From: Bacteroidota bacterium
GTDB lineage: Bacteria; Bacteroidota; Bacteroidia; Chitinophagales; Chitinophagaceae
Length of the DNA stretch: 64,000 nt
Reading direction: 5' to 3'
NCBI GenBank assembly: GCA_016715505.1
Contig: JADJZY010000002.1
Location: 1 to 64,000, forward strand
The notes beneath the pieces are model-generated. The model worked only from the letters and a program-made list of their open reading frames with translations, was not told the origin of the DNA and did no database searches. Every line of letters starts with the position of its first letter. The stretch's first letter is position 1. A program made the position numbers and the translations under genes. This document shows positions 1 to 9,977 of this stretch, piece after piece.

Positions 1-204
1 AAGCTCATTTATCAACATTGATTTAGGGAAAATAAATGGAAGCGGAGTTTATCCTCTACAACTCTTATGGTGAAGAAGTAGTAAAAATAAAATTGAAAAT
101 CCAAAAGTACTTATAACCTAAGTCATCTTATTCCCGGACTTTATCACTTCCGAATTCAATATATTAATGGAGAAAATGAATCCGGTAAATTCACTAAACT
201 ATGA
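1..204 (+). CDS. C-terminal end of a T9SS-sorted secreted protein (partial, frameshifted)
   Basis: Only the last ~65 residues lie in the window. Reading across two or three frame changes gives a tail that runs GVYPL, YNSYGEEV, then NLSHLIPGLYHFRIQ and ends GKFTKL. The pattern (short beta strands, an L-x-x-L-x-PGLYxF turn, a basic end) is that of the type A sorting domain that sends proteins through the Bacteroidota type IX secretion system to the cell surface. The TGA at 202-204 overlaps the ATG of the next gene (ATGA), so the two are probably co-transcribed and may be paralogues. Function of the missing N-terminal part is unknown. Confidence 0.6.
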
Positions 205-1714
205 AAGGAATACTAATTTATACGGTTGTATTTTTTGTTCTGAATTACGGTAGTTCAGCACAGAATATGAGTGGACATCAATGGATTTTTGGTGCAGCAG
301 GAATGGTCAGAACAGAATTTACGGATACCTCCAGACCAGATGTAAAACACCTTAATTCCAATACGCCATACTATTGCACCCAAGGCCATAGTAATATTTG
401 CGATAGTGCTACAGGGCACTTACTATTTTCATGCAATGGCATGATATTGTATGATAGTATTATGAGTAATTATGGATAATGGGGATAGTTTAGTTCCCCA
501 AATGCTTACAATCACACTGTTGTTCCTGCTGCTTTATACACTCAGAGTTCTTTGATATTACCCAAAGGGGAGCAATGGAGAGTTTATGTATTTATTTGTA
601 CATTAACTGATGTAAAGTATGACTATTGGAATACCAATCCTTTAGGTGATGGGCGTTTCCCACATGATTTACTCCTTTACAATATAGTTGACATCAACGC
701 CAATGGGGGTTTAGGTAAGGTGATTGAGAAGAATAAAGTGTTGCTTCAAAATGTAGAGTTACAAAAAATTGGTATGCAGGCTTGCAGGCACCACAATGGG
801 CGAGATTGGTGGTTGCTCAAGCAAGGGCGCTATGGTACCAATGAAATGTACCGTTTTTTAGTGAAGTCCGATACCATACTGGGCCCTTTTGTCCAGACTT
901 TCAGCAATCCAAAGTTTTCAGTCAATGATTTATTTGGTCAGATGACATTCAGTTCGGATGGTAAAAAACTAGCTATAGTGCATTGTACCCAATCGGACCT
1001 ATTTATCGCTGATTTTGATCGTTGTTCTGGCGAATTGAGCAATCCAAAAATCGTTAATATCCCCTATGATAGCACTACGATTCCCAATACAGCCATTATT
1101 GATAGTGTAGTTGGAGGTGTATGTTTTTCTCCAAATAATCAATTTATTTATGTTTCCAAGTGGTATAATATTTATCAATATGAGTGGAATGAGCCTGACA
1201 GTAGTTTGGCATGGTACCGTGTCCAGCATGGTCCGGATACAACATATTTGCAATTTCAGTATTATAATTCCCTACACAATGGCCCAGATGGACGAATCTA
1301 TATTGGCAATTTTGGGGCAGATTTGAAACAAATGAGCGTTATTGATCACCCAGACTCCAAGGGTGCGAGGGCAGGATTTTGTCGCAAATGTTTCCGGTTA
1401 GATGATACCACTCTATTTGCATTTGGTTCCCCTCCGGCCTCCCGGATTTTAACCTGGGCGCAGCGAGTGGAACCTGCTGGCCCTTAAGCCAGAGTGAGAG
1501 CGAAGTGCGGAGTGCGGAGTGGGTGGTATACCCGAATCCGAGTAGTACCGTTTTTATCGTTCAAAATAAACACGGCAAAAAGAAAGACTTGTATAATGTG
1601 CAGGGTGAATTGCTTTTTTCAACGAATGAAGATGTCATCGAAGTAAAACATTTTGCTAAAGGCATGTATTATCTTCGGGTAGAGCATGAGGTGAAAAAAG
1701 TAATCATAGAATAG
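201..1714 (+). CDS. Secreted WD40/propeller-like protein with T9SS type A sorting domain (frameshifted)
   Basis: The ORF begins with a signal peptide (MKGILIYTVVFFVLNYGSSAQ) and has a body with repeated motifs such as QMTFSSDGKKLAIVH and GVCFSPNNQFIYVS, typical of WD40-like beta-propeller blades. It ends with a sorting domain (VVYPNPSST ... KGMYYLRVEHEVKKVIIE). Three pieces (201-479, about 500-1487, 1505-1714) join into one protein of about 500 residues. The first break looks like one extra base near 473 plus two extra bases near 497, which together restore the frame; a last shift lies near 1487-1505. No enzymatic motif is visible. It is predicted to be secreted to the cell surface by T9SS. 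Cargo function is unknown. Confidence 0.65.
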
Positions 1715-1989
1715 AAATCATGCCAATCCTTAAATCCTGTATATTACGGTTAAGACAATTGGCATCAAATGCGTTGCATCCCGAAGCGGAGAGGCTGGGG
1801 GGACAGAATATGGATTGTGTGGACACAAACCATGGGATAGAATTACAGAATGAGCATGAGGAAGAGAATGAGTCCGCCGCGGCGGATGCGGAGTGGGCGG
1901 TTTACTTCATTAATTTGTGTCCTCAAAAACCACGAGATAGAAGATATCATGATGCTACCAAAGAGGGCTATTGAAATGGGCAGGGACTC
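1715..1989. other. Intergenic stretch, no convincing gene
   Basis: There is no ORF with coding character here. At 1882-1904 a GC-rich string resembles the linker just before the sorting domain of the upstream gene (about 1508-1531, both containing TGCGGAGTGGG). This could be a decayed remnant of another T9SS gene end, or chance. Confidence 0.4.
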
Positions 1990-2068
1990 AGCGCCCCGGA
2001 TAGTAGCGAAGAGCCCGCAAACCGCCAAAGCGGGCGAGGACTCGCAGCGAATAGCCGGAAATGGCGCC
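1990..2068 (+). ncRNA. Structured intergenic element (candidate RNA or repeat)
   Basis: A GC-rich block in an AT-rich setting folds as one long interrupted hairpin: GCGCC 1991-1995 with GGCGC 2063-2067, CCGG 1996-1999 with CCGG 2055-2058, GCGA/G 2006-2011 with CTCGC 2041-2045, and GCCCGC 2013-2018 with GCGGGC 2030-2035 closing a loop. The internal loop carries purine-rich AUAG/GCGAAUAG motifs on both sides. From memory, similar blocks recur between genes in many Bacteroidota genomes, but I cannot name a family. Strand is uncertain; plus is chosen because a hairpin and a T-run follow on that strand. Confidence 0.4.
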
Positions 2069-2119
2069 ATAAAAAAAATGGTTGTCTGAACCAGCAAACA
2101 ACCATTTTGAGCTTTTTTT
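2067..2119. terminator. Two-way intrinsic terminator after rho
   Basis: An 11-bp perfect stem (2075-2085 AAAATGGTTGT with 2098-2108 ACAACCATTTT) has a 12-nt loop. On the minus strand it is followed at once by eight T (2071-2078 read as A on plus), ideal for ending rho transcription. On the plus strand a seven-T run (2113-2119) lies four bases beyond the stem. Confidence 0.8.
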
Positions 2120-2129
2120 GAGAGAATGT

Positions 2130-4013
2130 TTATTTATTCATAGTAGCCAGAAACTCTTCATTGCTTTTGGTACTTCGCATCTGCATGAGAATAAAATTCA
2201 TGGCTTCTTCCGGATTCATGTCGCCGATATGTTTGCGTAAAATATAAAGTTTGTTCATGACATCTTTACCGTGCAATAAATCGTCGCGGCGGGTAGAGGA
2301 GGCAATGATATCAATGGCAGGATAAATTCGTTTGTTGGCTAAGCGTCGATCCAATTGAAGCTCCATATTACCGGTTCCTTTAAATTCTTCGAAAATGACC
2401 TCATCCATTTTACTTCCTGTGTCAATCAACGCGGTAGCAAGAATGGTGAGTGAACCACCGTTTTCAATTTTACGGGCGGCACCAAAGAACTGTTTTGGTT
2501 TTTGCATGGCATTGGCTTCAACACCTCCACTCAATACTTTACCTGAAGCGGGTGCAACGGTATTATGGGCACGTGCCAAACGAGTGATACTATCGAGTAG
2601 GATAACCACATCATGTCCAACCTCAACCAATCGTTTCGCTTTTTGAAGCGCGATAGTGGAAACCTTAACATGTTTTTCGGCAGGTTCATCGAAGGTAGAA
2701 GAAATGACTTCGGCTTTTACACTTCGTTCCATATCGGTAACTTCTTCAGGCCGTTCATCCACCAGAACAATCATCAAATAACACTCCGGATGATTGGTAG
2801 CGATGGCATTGGCCACTTCTTTGAGCAACATGGTTTTACCTGTTTTAGGTTGCGCCACAATTAATCCGCGTTGGCCTTTACCGATGGGTGAAAAAAGATC
2901 CATGATACGGGTGCTGAAATTATTCGGCGTTGTACATAGACTCAATTTTTCGAAAGGGAACAAAGGTGTGAGGTAATCAAATGGTACACGGTCGCGAACT
3001 TCTTCGGGTGTTTTGCCATTGATGGTATTGACCTTAACGAGGGCAAAATATTTTTCACCTTCTTTTGGTGGGCGAACAGTTCCTGTGACGGTATCTCCAG
3101 TTTTTAAACCAAACAATTTGATTTGTGAATGAGACACATAAACATCATCCGGTGAGCTGAGGTAATTGTAATCACTGGAGCGGAGGAAACCATATCCATC
3201 GGGCATCATTTCTAAGACTCCTTCTGTATCAATCTGACCATCGAATTCTAAATTAAATTTCGGAATCTTTTTGACTTGTTTGATTTCCTGTTCCTGATTC
3301 GATGGATTTTGATTTTCTGGTTTATTTTCCGGACGGGGAATATCTGAATTTTGTTCGTTTGAACGAGAAGGGTGTTGTGGTCTTTGTTGATGCCCCTGGC
3401 TAGCCTGATGCTGCCCTTGCTGTTGCGTTTGATGCTGAGCTTGCTGCTGTCCGGATTGCTGACCTTGTTGTTGTTGCCCTTGTTGTTGTTGCCCTTGTTG
3501 TTGGCCTTGTTGTTGGCCTTGTTGGTCCTGTTGAGATCCTTGTTGTTGTTTAGGATGTTGAGGATGTTGTTTTTTGACAAAAGGTTTTTGTTCCTGATGT
3601 TTATGTTCGCGGGGAGGATGTTCCTTTTTAGGCATTTCCTTTTTCTCGATCACTTCGGGGGTGACAATTGCGGCTTCCTGAATTGGAGCAGCCGTTTCGT
3701 TCTGAGGCGTATCTTCTTTTTTAGCAACAGGTTTACGGCCACGTTTAGATTTGGCTTCCGTAGGGGCTTCTTCCTTCGCAATCTGCGCCGGAGCTTCTGT
3801 TGGAACTTCTTCAGAAACTTTTTTCGGGGAAGCTTTTTTTGATTTTGGTTTTTTATCTTTCTCCGTGATGGGAGTGAGTGCCTGGGCATCTAAGATTTTG
3901 TAGATGAGGTTTTGTTTATCCAATGCTTTGGCTTCAGGAACAGCCAATTTTTCGGCTATATCCAATAATTCCGGAACGATCATGTCGTTCAGTTGAATAA
4001 TGTCATAATTCAT
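2130..4013 (-). CDS. rho: Transcription termination factor Rho
   Basis: This RNA-dependent hexameric ATPase ends transcription by pulling RNA from polymerase. Visible in order: an N-terminal Rho_N helical domain (residues ~1-45, beginning MNYDIIQLNDMIVPELLDIA), a basic Lys/Glu/Pro-rich stretch, a very Gln-rich disordered segment (~150-205), a cold-shock-like RNA-binding domain (GVLEMMPDGYGFLRS onward, ~260-330), and the RecA-like motor with Walker A GLIVAQPKTGKT (~385-393), Walker B VVILLDSITRLARA, and the GSKMDEVIFEEFKGTGN region. At 627 residues it is about 200 longer than E. coli Rho (419), the excess being the low-complexity insertion, a feature known from Bacteroidota Rho. It is read divergently from the helicase gene and ends before a strong intrinsic terminator. 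Confidence 0.97.
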   Translation of the reverse strand: MNYDIIQLNDMIVPELLDIAEKLAVPEAKALDKQNLIYKILDAQALTPITEKDKKPKSKKASPKKVSEEVPTEAPAQIAKEEAPTEAKSKRGRKPVAKKEDTPQNETAAPIQEAAIVTPEVIEKKEMPKKEHPPREHKHQEQKPFVKKQHPQHPKQQQGSQQDQQGQQQGQQQGQQQQGQQQQGQQSGQQQAQHQTQQQGQHQASQGHQQRPQHPSRSNEQNSDIPRPENKPENQNPSNQEQEIKQVKKIPKFNLEFDGQIDTEGVLEMMPDGYGFLRSSDYNYLSSPDDVYVSHSQIKLFGLKTGDTVTGTVRPPKEGEKYFALVKVNTINGKTPEEVRDRVPFDYLTPLFPFEKLSLCTTPNNFSTRIMDLFSPIGKGQRGLIVAQPKTGKTMLLKEVANAIATNHPECYLMIVLVDERPEEVTDMERSVKAEVISSTFDEPAEKHVKVSTIALQKAKRLVEVGHDVVILLDSITRLARAHNTVAPASGKVLSGGVEANAMQKPKQFFGAARKIENGGSLTILATALIDTGSKMDEVIFEEFKGTGNMELQLDRRLANKRIYPAIDIIASSTRRDDLLHGKDVMNKLYILRKHIGDMNPEEAMNFILMQMRSTKSNEEFLATMNK

Positions 4014-4300
4014 AATTTCAAGCGGTTTCGTTTTAAAACGAAGGGTAAAAGTTGATTAATATTTGTAAGGCTAAATTGTTGAATCACCGAATACAGAACG
4101 CTTTAGTGGAAAGCGTGTAACTGCTTCTGAATCAGATGCAATACTACAACCATTTGAGCGAATATTCAAAATTATTTGTTCCTTCAAACCATTGATAAAT
4201 GTTATACATCAGCCTGATTGATTGTGTTTGGACAATTAATTTTCTTACGTAAACTCCTTATGTAGCAGATGATTACCTTTACCTTTTTTATTAACGAACT
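4014..4300. promoter_or_regulatory. Divergent promoter region between rho and the helicase gene
   Basis: 287 bp separate two divergent genes, so promoters for both must lie here. AT-rich strings such as TACCTTTA near 4274-4285 are loosely like the Bacteroidota -7 box, but no clear TTTG-N19-TAnnTTTG pair is visible. No ORF or RNA gene is seen. Confidence 0.4.
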
Positions 4301-7300
4301 ATGAATCGCGCACAACTCCATCACCGTTTTGAAGAAATATATCAGGGTCTGAATGCAGAACAACGAAAAGCCGTAGATCAGATTTATGGTCCGGTGCTGG
4401 TGATTGCCGGTCCCGGAACAGGTAAAACCCAAATCCTTTCGGCCCGCATTGGTAAGATTTTATTGGAGACAGATTATTTGCCCGAAAATATATTGTGTTT
4501 GACTTATACCGATGCAGGAAGGGTGGCGATGCGTAAACGGCTTCAGAGTATGATTGGTGCAGATGCATATCGGGTCCATATTCATACTTTTCATAGTTAT
4601 TGTAACCAAATCATTCAGGAAAATGTGGGTTTGTTTAATCGAAGTAGTTTAGATCCGGTATCCGATTTGGAGCGGATTACATTTTTGCATCAGTTGATTG
4701 ATGGTTTCAAAGAGGATAACCCCTTAAAAAGATTTAGAAGTGATGCCTATTATGAAAGTAAACGCCTGCAAAATTTATTTGCCGTCATGAAGCAGGAAGG
4801 ATGGAGCAGTTCATTCATCCAGCAACAGGTAGATGATTATATCAGCCGTTTGCCAAGTATGGAACGCTTTATTTATAAAAGAGCCGGAAAAAATAAAAAT
4901 GGAGAATACAAAAAGGGAGATTTGAAACTTCAGGATATTGAAGGGGAAACTCAAAAAATGAAACTGCTTTGGCATGCAGCTGCGGCATTTTATGCTTATC
5001 AACAAATAATGTCCGACCATCATCGTTATGATTTTGATGATATGATTAACTGGGTGATAAAAGCATTAGAAAATCACGATTATCTTTTAGCCGATCAACA
5101 GGAACAATTTCAATTTATATTGGTGGATGAGTTTCAGGATACCAGTGGTTCTCAGAATAAATTAGTCGGTTTATTAAGCGCCTATCAAGAGCAACCTAAT
5201 GTGTTTGTAGTAGGGGATGATGATCAATCGATTTATCGTTTTCAAGGTGCCAATATTGAAAACATCGAATCGTACAGAAACAAATATGCCAACATGCTGG
5301 CGGATATTGTGTTACAATCAAACTACCGTTCAACACCATCTATTCTGGAGTTGTCGCAATCGGTGATTGAAAATAATAAGACCCGTTTAAGTAGTAAATA
5401 TCCGCATTTGATCAAACATCTTTTAGCGGCCAATCCAAAGCGTGTAAACAGTCAGCAATTGCCTGAATTGAGGGTGTACGAAAATACGTTTCAGGAGATG
5501 GCCGGAATTTGTGCTGAAATAGCCGGATTAATTGCCTCCGGAGTCGATCCGCAACGAATTGCCGTTTTATATAAGGAAAACAAGTGGGGCGATGAATTGA
5601 TGAAATTCATGAAAGAAAAAGGAATTCCATTTTATTCAAAACGGAAGGAGGATTTATTTCAAATAGCCATTTCAAAAAAACTAATCACCATTTTAAGGTA
5701 TATCGCCGCCGAAAGGCATATTCCATTTAGTGGTGATGAAATGCTTTTCAAGATTTTACATTTTGATTTATTTGGTATTCCCGCTACTGAGATTGCCAAG
5801 GCTAGTATACAAGTTCATGACGAAAAACGTAGTAGTAAAACAAAAGCCTCTCTCAGGACCTGGCTGCAAGATTGGAAGGAAATCTTAAATCCTACTTTGT
5901 TTGAGTTCAAACTACATGATGCCATGATCCGTTTGAGTCATTTATTGGAAAAATGGATCAAGGATAGTTATAACATGACCGTGATACAGCTTTTTGAAAA
6001 CATCTTGTTGGAAGGAGGTTTTATTGGAATGGCATTGAATGATTCATCGAATAAAATGTGGAATCTGGAAGTGTTGCGTTCCTTGATGGATTTTGTGAAA
6101 GAAGAGATGCATCGAAATCCTCAACAGGATTTGAGTGGACTGGTGGATACCATCGATTTAATGGATTCAGAAAAAATACGCATTCCTTTATATCGATTAT
6201 ATGGAAATGAGCAAGGCGTCAATTTACTCACCATTCATGGCAGTAAAGGGCTGGAGTTTGAATATGTGTTTTTAATGAATACCACAACAGATGCATGGAG
6301 TGATAAAGGCAAAGGGAATCTTGGTAAATATGCTTTGCCCGACAATTTATTTTCTGAACAGAAAGAAGAAAATGATATCAATGCTTCAGAAGAATTGCGT
6401 CGTTTGTTTTTTGTGGCGCTCACCCGGGCAGAAGAACATTTGTACATCAGTTGGAGTAAATTGGATGAAAAAGAAAAAGTGCAGGAGCCTTCGAAATTTG
6501 TCAGTGAAATTCAGGATAAAATGCCGTTGAGCGTTCGGCAGATGAAGGTCAGTGAAGAAGATGTCGTCAGCCTCATGCATATTTACTTACTCCGCGAAAC
6601 CCAGCCTGTCATTGCACCGGGCGAAAAGGAATTGATTCAGCCTTTGTTGGATCAATTTGAAATGAATGCCACTGCATTGAATAAATACCTCAGATGTCCT
6701 TTAGAATTTTACTACAATAATTTAATTCGTATTCCAGCTGGTCGGAGTGAAAATGCAGAATTCGGGAGTGCGATACATCATGCCCTGGAACAACTATTTG
6801 AACGTAAAAAAGATTTGGAACAACAAATGCCGGAGGTGGAGTCTGTGATTAAAGATTTTGAAAGATATATGTATAATCATCGGGAGAGCTTTACCCGCGA
6901 GGCCTATGACCGGCGTCTGGTGTATGGTAAAAAAGTGCTGAATGATTTGTACAATCAATATGCCCCGGAATGGCAGCGTATTGATATTTATAGCGTTGAA
7001 AAATCATTTTCGAATGTTGTATACGATGGGGTGCCAATAAAGGGTAAAATTGATCGTATGGATTATAATGGCTCCTTTGTAACAATTGTGGATTATAAAA
7101 CAGGGAATCCTGAAAGTTCTTCACAGAAAAAACTAAGTCCGCCTTCTGATGGCCAACCCTTGGGAGGCGATTATTGGAGGCAGGCGATTTTATAAAATAT
7201 TGGTCGAAAATTATAAGTTGAAGAATTATCATGTGGAGAAAACATTTTTTCATTTTGTGGAAGCTGATAAGTCGGGGAATTATCTCCCGGAATCTAAATC

Positions 7301-7490
7301 GACGATACGGGCAACAGATCAGGAAGTCGATATTGTGAAACAGCAAATTAAAGAAGCATGGACACGTATTCAAAACCATGAATTTTATACGGGTTGCGGT
7401 GATGCCAACTGTGAGTGGTGCAATTTTGTTAAGGATAATGGACTTTATACGGAGTTACAACAGAAAAGCTTGCGGGATGCAGAGGAATAA
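4301..7490 (+). CDS. UvrD-family helicase fused to Fe-S PD-(D/E)XK nuclease (frameshifted)
   Basis: This is a superfamily 1 DNA helicase with a C-terminal nuclease, about 1,060 residues once joined. Helicase motifs: Walker A GPGTGKTQIL (~38-47), DEFQD (~275), GDDDQSIYRFQGA (~303), LTIHGSKGLEFEYV (~642) and FFVALTRAEEHLYIS (~702). The nuclease domain has LRCPLEFYY (~797), GSAIHHALEQLF, a KIDRMD acidic residue and DYKTG (~930). Four cysteines, one in LRCPLEF and three in CGDANCEWC at the very end, match the split 4Fe-4S arrangement of AddB/Cas4/Dna2-type nucleases. The frame breaks near 7189: QAIL should continue FYKILVENYKL, two bases appear lost, and the rest reads to 7490. A role in recombination or repair of DNA ends is inferred. 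It is not the canonical PcrA, which lacks the nuclease. Confidence 0.88.
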
Positions 7491-8059
7491 ATTTCAAGGT
7501 GTGAGCAGTAAAAAAATGTTTCAACCTTCATGTTATAACGATGTGATTCTCTTCGTTATTTCTAACTTGTCGAAGATGATGAAAGGATGCTGATTTCTAT
7601 TTTTGAGATTTGTATCATACTATGATTTGTATCCTGTCTTATCCGAAAATAGGAATTAAGTGTTTGTAGCAGTTATTGTCGATCAAATCTTTGTTTAGAA
7701 GGACCCAGTTTTACAGAGTGGATTTTGTTAAACCCAAATTTTGCAGTAGGACACAGCCAACGGCAAAAACGAATTGGTTAATCAAATACGTCGGCTAATT
7801 GACCTCAGTATGATTTTCTAATTCAGGGTTGCCGAGCAAATCCCTTAAAGGCTTTGTTTACAGTAGCCTCCTTCCATGCTACTTCAAATTCTCGGTTAAA
7901 ATCATTGCTACAGATAAAAGCCGTAATTTTATGCTATCAGTATTGCTCGATGAAGAATTAGAAAAATGATCGAATGAAGATTTTGTTCCGGAGGTTCAAT
8001 GCGCACTACTTTTAAATATGTTATGATCTAATATTTTATTTTCAAGAAAACCTACCATT
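7491..8059. other. Intergenic stretch, no gene seen
   Basis: 569 bp with stops in all frames and no tRNA, hairpin terminator or repeat that I can recognise. A short open stretch in frame with codons like NGKNELVNQIRRLIDLS (around 7748-7805) could be a remnant of a decayed gene, but it has no start and no recognisable family. A promoter for the next gene may lie near its 3' end. Confidence 0.4.
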
Positions 8060-9750
8060 TTGAAAATAATCCTGATGTTTTGGGCGATGGTATGCATTGT
8101 ACAATTCGCAAGTGCTCAAAATGTGGTTTGGGCTAACGAATGGCTGCTTAGTGGAAATAAAACGATCGTTGTGAATGCCATGTGCACAAATGCTGCGAAT
8201 GAAACCATCACAGCCGGCCTTTTTTCAGATAGTGTCGATTTTGATCCTGGTCCTGGTATGGATATATTGAACGATGGATACAACCTCCCACATAATACCT
8301 GGTCATCTTATGTTTGTAAAACCAGCAATACGGGTACACATCTTTGGGCCAAAGCTTTTTCATTGCAGACATTTAGTTCTGCCATCCAGATTTATGATGT
8401 GACCACGGATGGTGGGGGGGATATTTATGTCGTTGGCAGGTTTCAGCGAACCATCGATTTTGATCCCGGACCAGGTGTCGATTCGCTCAATTCTAGTGGC
8501 AGTTCGGGTGCATTTGTGGTAAAGCTTGATGCTTCGGGTAATTATATCTGGGGCAAAACGCTCTTGCATAATGATATGTATATGTACACGGTAAAAACTG
8601 ATTTGAACAATCATGTCATCGTGTGTGGGAATTTTGAATCAACGGTTGATTTTGATCCTGGTGCGGGCGTTTTTAATTTGACGGCCTCTGGCACAAATCA
8701 ACTTTTTGTATTGAAGCTCGATACGGGTGGGGATTTTTTGTGGGCGAATACATGGGCATATGCCCGGCCAAACTTATTGTCCCATAGTAGAAAAAATTTA
8801 GATGTTGACATGGGGGGCCTGTGGTTGGTGGGGGGTGGGGCGGGGGGGGGGGGGGGGGGGGGGGAGGGGGGGGGGGGGGGGGTGGGGGGGATTTAAATAA
8901 TATCTATATCAGTGGAAAAATAGATCAAGGTCCATTTGATCTCGATCCGAGTTCTGGTGTTCAAAATGATACAGGCACAAGCTTTATCGTCAAACTCGAT
9001 AGCTGGTAACTATGTATGGTCATGCAAGATAGTGTCAATACGCCTTTCATTAAATATTCAGTCAATGGTGATGTTTATGTTTGTGGCCGAAAATCGGGTT
9101 TGCCCTCGAATCTGTTTGTCACTAAATTCAACAATGCGGGCACGCTCATTTGGACTAAAAATTTAATGAATCCTATTATTCCGGGAAGTCATTATACGGG
9201 TGTTATTTCATCCATCACAGAAGCAATGAACGGTAATATGCTTATTGCAGGGCTTGTTCAGAATAGCTATTTTTTATATCAATGCGATTCGTCGGGAAAT
9301 TTTTTATGGGTCAAACAGAGTCCTGCAACTTTGAATAAACACGAATTCAATGCTCAATACAATACAAATAATGAATTGATGCTCAGTGGCGAATTTCGGG
9401 ATGTATTTGATGTAAACTTTGGAGCAGGTGTTGAAAGTTTAGCCAAACAGGCAGCAACGGAAGCTTTTTGGTGAAATACAATTATTGTGGCAATAATCAA
9501 ACCTTCAACTTGGCAGCTTGCGATAGTATTGTATTGCCTGATACAACTCAGCAACCTTTTCTAAATTTAATTCAAACATTACAGCCGGTTCCTCAAGCCG
9601 GTGCATATGTTTTGGCCCATAACATTGAAGTGGATAGTTTGTATAATATCTACGTTTCAGGTGAGTTTAATCATTCGTGTGATTTTAATCCACTTGGTTC
9701 ACCGTATTATGATAGTTCGTTTTATCCGATGTATAATATGCCCGATGTCT
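8060..9750 (+). pseudogene. 5' part of a large T9SS-sorted repeat protein, split by an IS
   Basis: It starts with a signal peptide (MKIILMFWAMVCIVQFASAQ, TTG start as sequenced). Repeats of about 50-60 residues follow, each with an acidic motif of the type VDFDPGPG, IDFDPGPG, VDFDPGAG, FDLDPSSG or FDVNFGAG, then a strand pattern FVVKLDASGNYIWGK. This is the SBBP/propeller-like repeat style common in secreted Bacteroidota proteins. The frame breaks at the G-tract (8812-8890), near 9005 and near 9470, and the gene is then cut by the IS at 9751. With the 3' part (11258-13144) it would encode about 1,190 residues. As it stands the gene cannot make its full product unless the breaks are assembly faults. 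Confidence 0.7.
8812..8890. repeat. Near-pure G tract inside a coding region
   Basis: Within about 80 bp there are runs of 23 G (8842-8864), 17 G (8866-8882) and 7 G (8884-8890), separated by single A or T. The protein repeat reads naturally across it: DVDMG before and NNIYISGKIDQG after. The tract therefore looks like inserted sequence of about 25 codons where a normal repeat has two or three residues. Such a tract is foreign to this AT-rich genome and resembles the false poly-G calls of two-colour sequencing chemistry. Confidence 0.85.
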
Positions 9751-9751
9751 T

Positions 9752-9769
9752 GTCCTGAAATAGGTTGAC
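9752..9769. repeat. Left terminal inverted repeat of the IS3-family element
   Basis: 18 bp perfectly complementary to 11239-11256. It lies at the transposase 3' side of the element. Confidence 0.9.
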
Positions 9770-9977
9770 CATTTTTGGTGGTTAATAATTTAAAATATCT
9801 GGGTAGGTTTTCTAAGTTTTTTCTTTCCCCAAAAATGAATTTTTATTTTTGAAAAGATGCCCAGTTGAATGAGCATCTTTTTCATTTTCGGTGCGATAAT
9901 GATTTTGGCACTATCCGAGTTGCTCCTCAGCAGAGCTCGTTTCCATCCTCACATTATCGTTTCAAAGGTAATGTTTC

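Noticed and set aside
1720..1974. Open frame of 84 codons after the second secreted-protein gene
   Set aside because: Charged, low-complexity translation without family resemblance, and an overlapping frame on the other strand is just as open. GC-rich repeat content explains the lack of stops.
3420..3565. Short tandem repeats that could be taken for a CRISPR-like array
   Set aside because: They are CAA/CAG-type codon repeats encoding the Gln-rich part of Rho; no spacer structure.
3372..3842. Long open frame antisense to rho with a Leu/Phe-rich translation
   Set aside because: It mirrors the Gln- and Lys-rich low-complexity coding sequence of rho; no start context or family.
7491..8059. Remnant of a transposase or other gene
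   Set aside because: A short open piece is visible, but there is no start and no recognisable motif.
8812..8890. G-quadruplex regulatory element
   Set aside because: The runs are far too long and lie inside a coding repeat, with the protein reading smoothly around them; an artefact is more likely.
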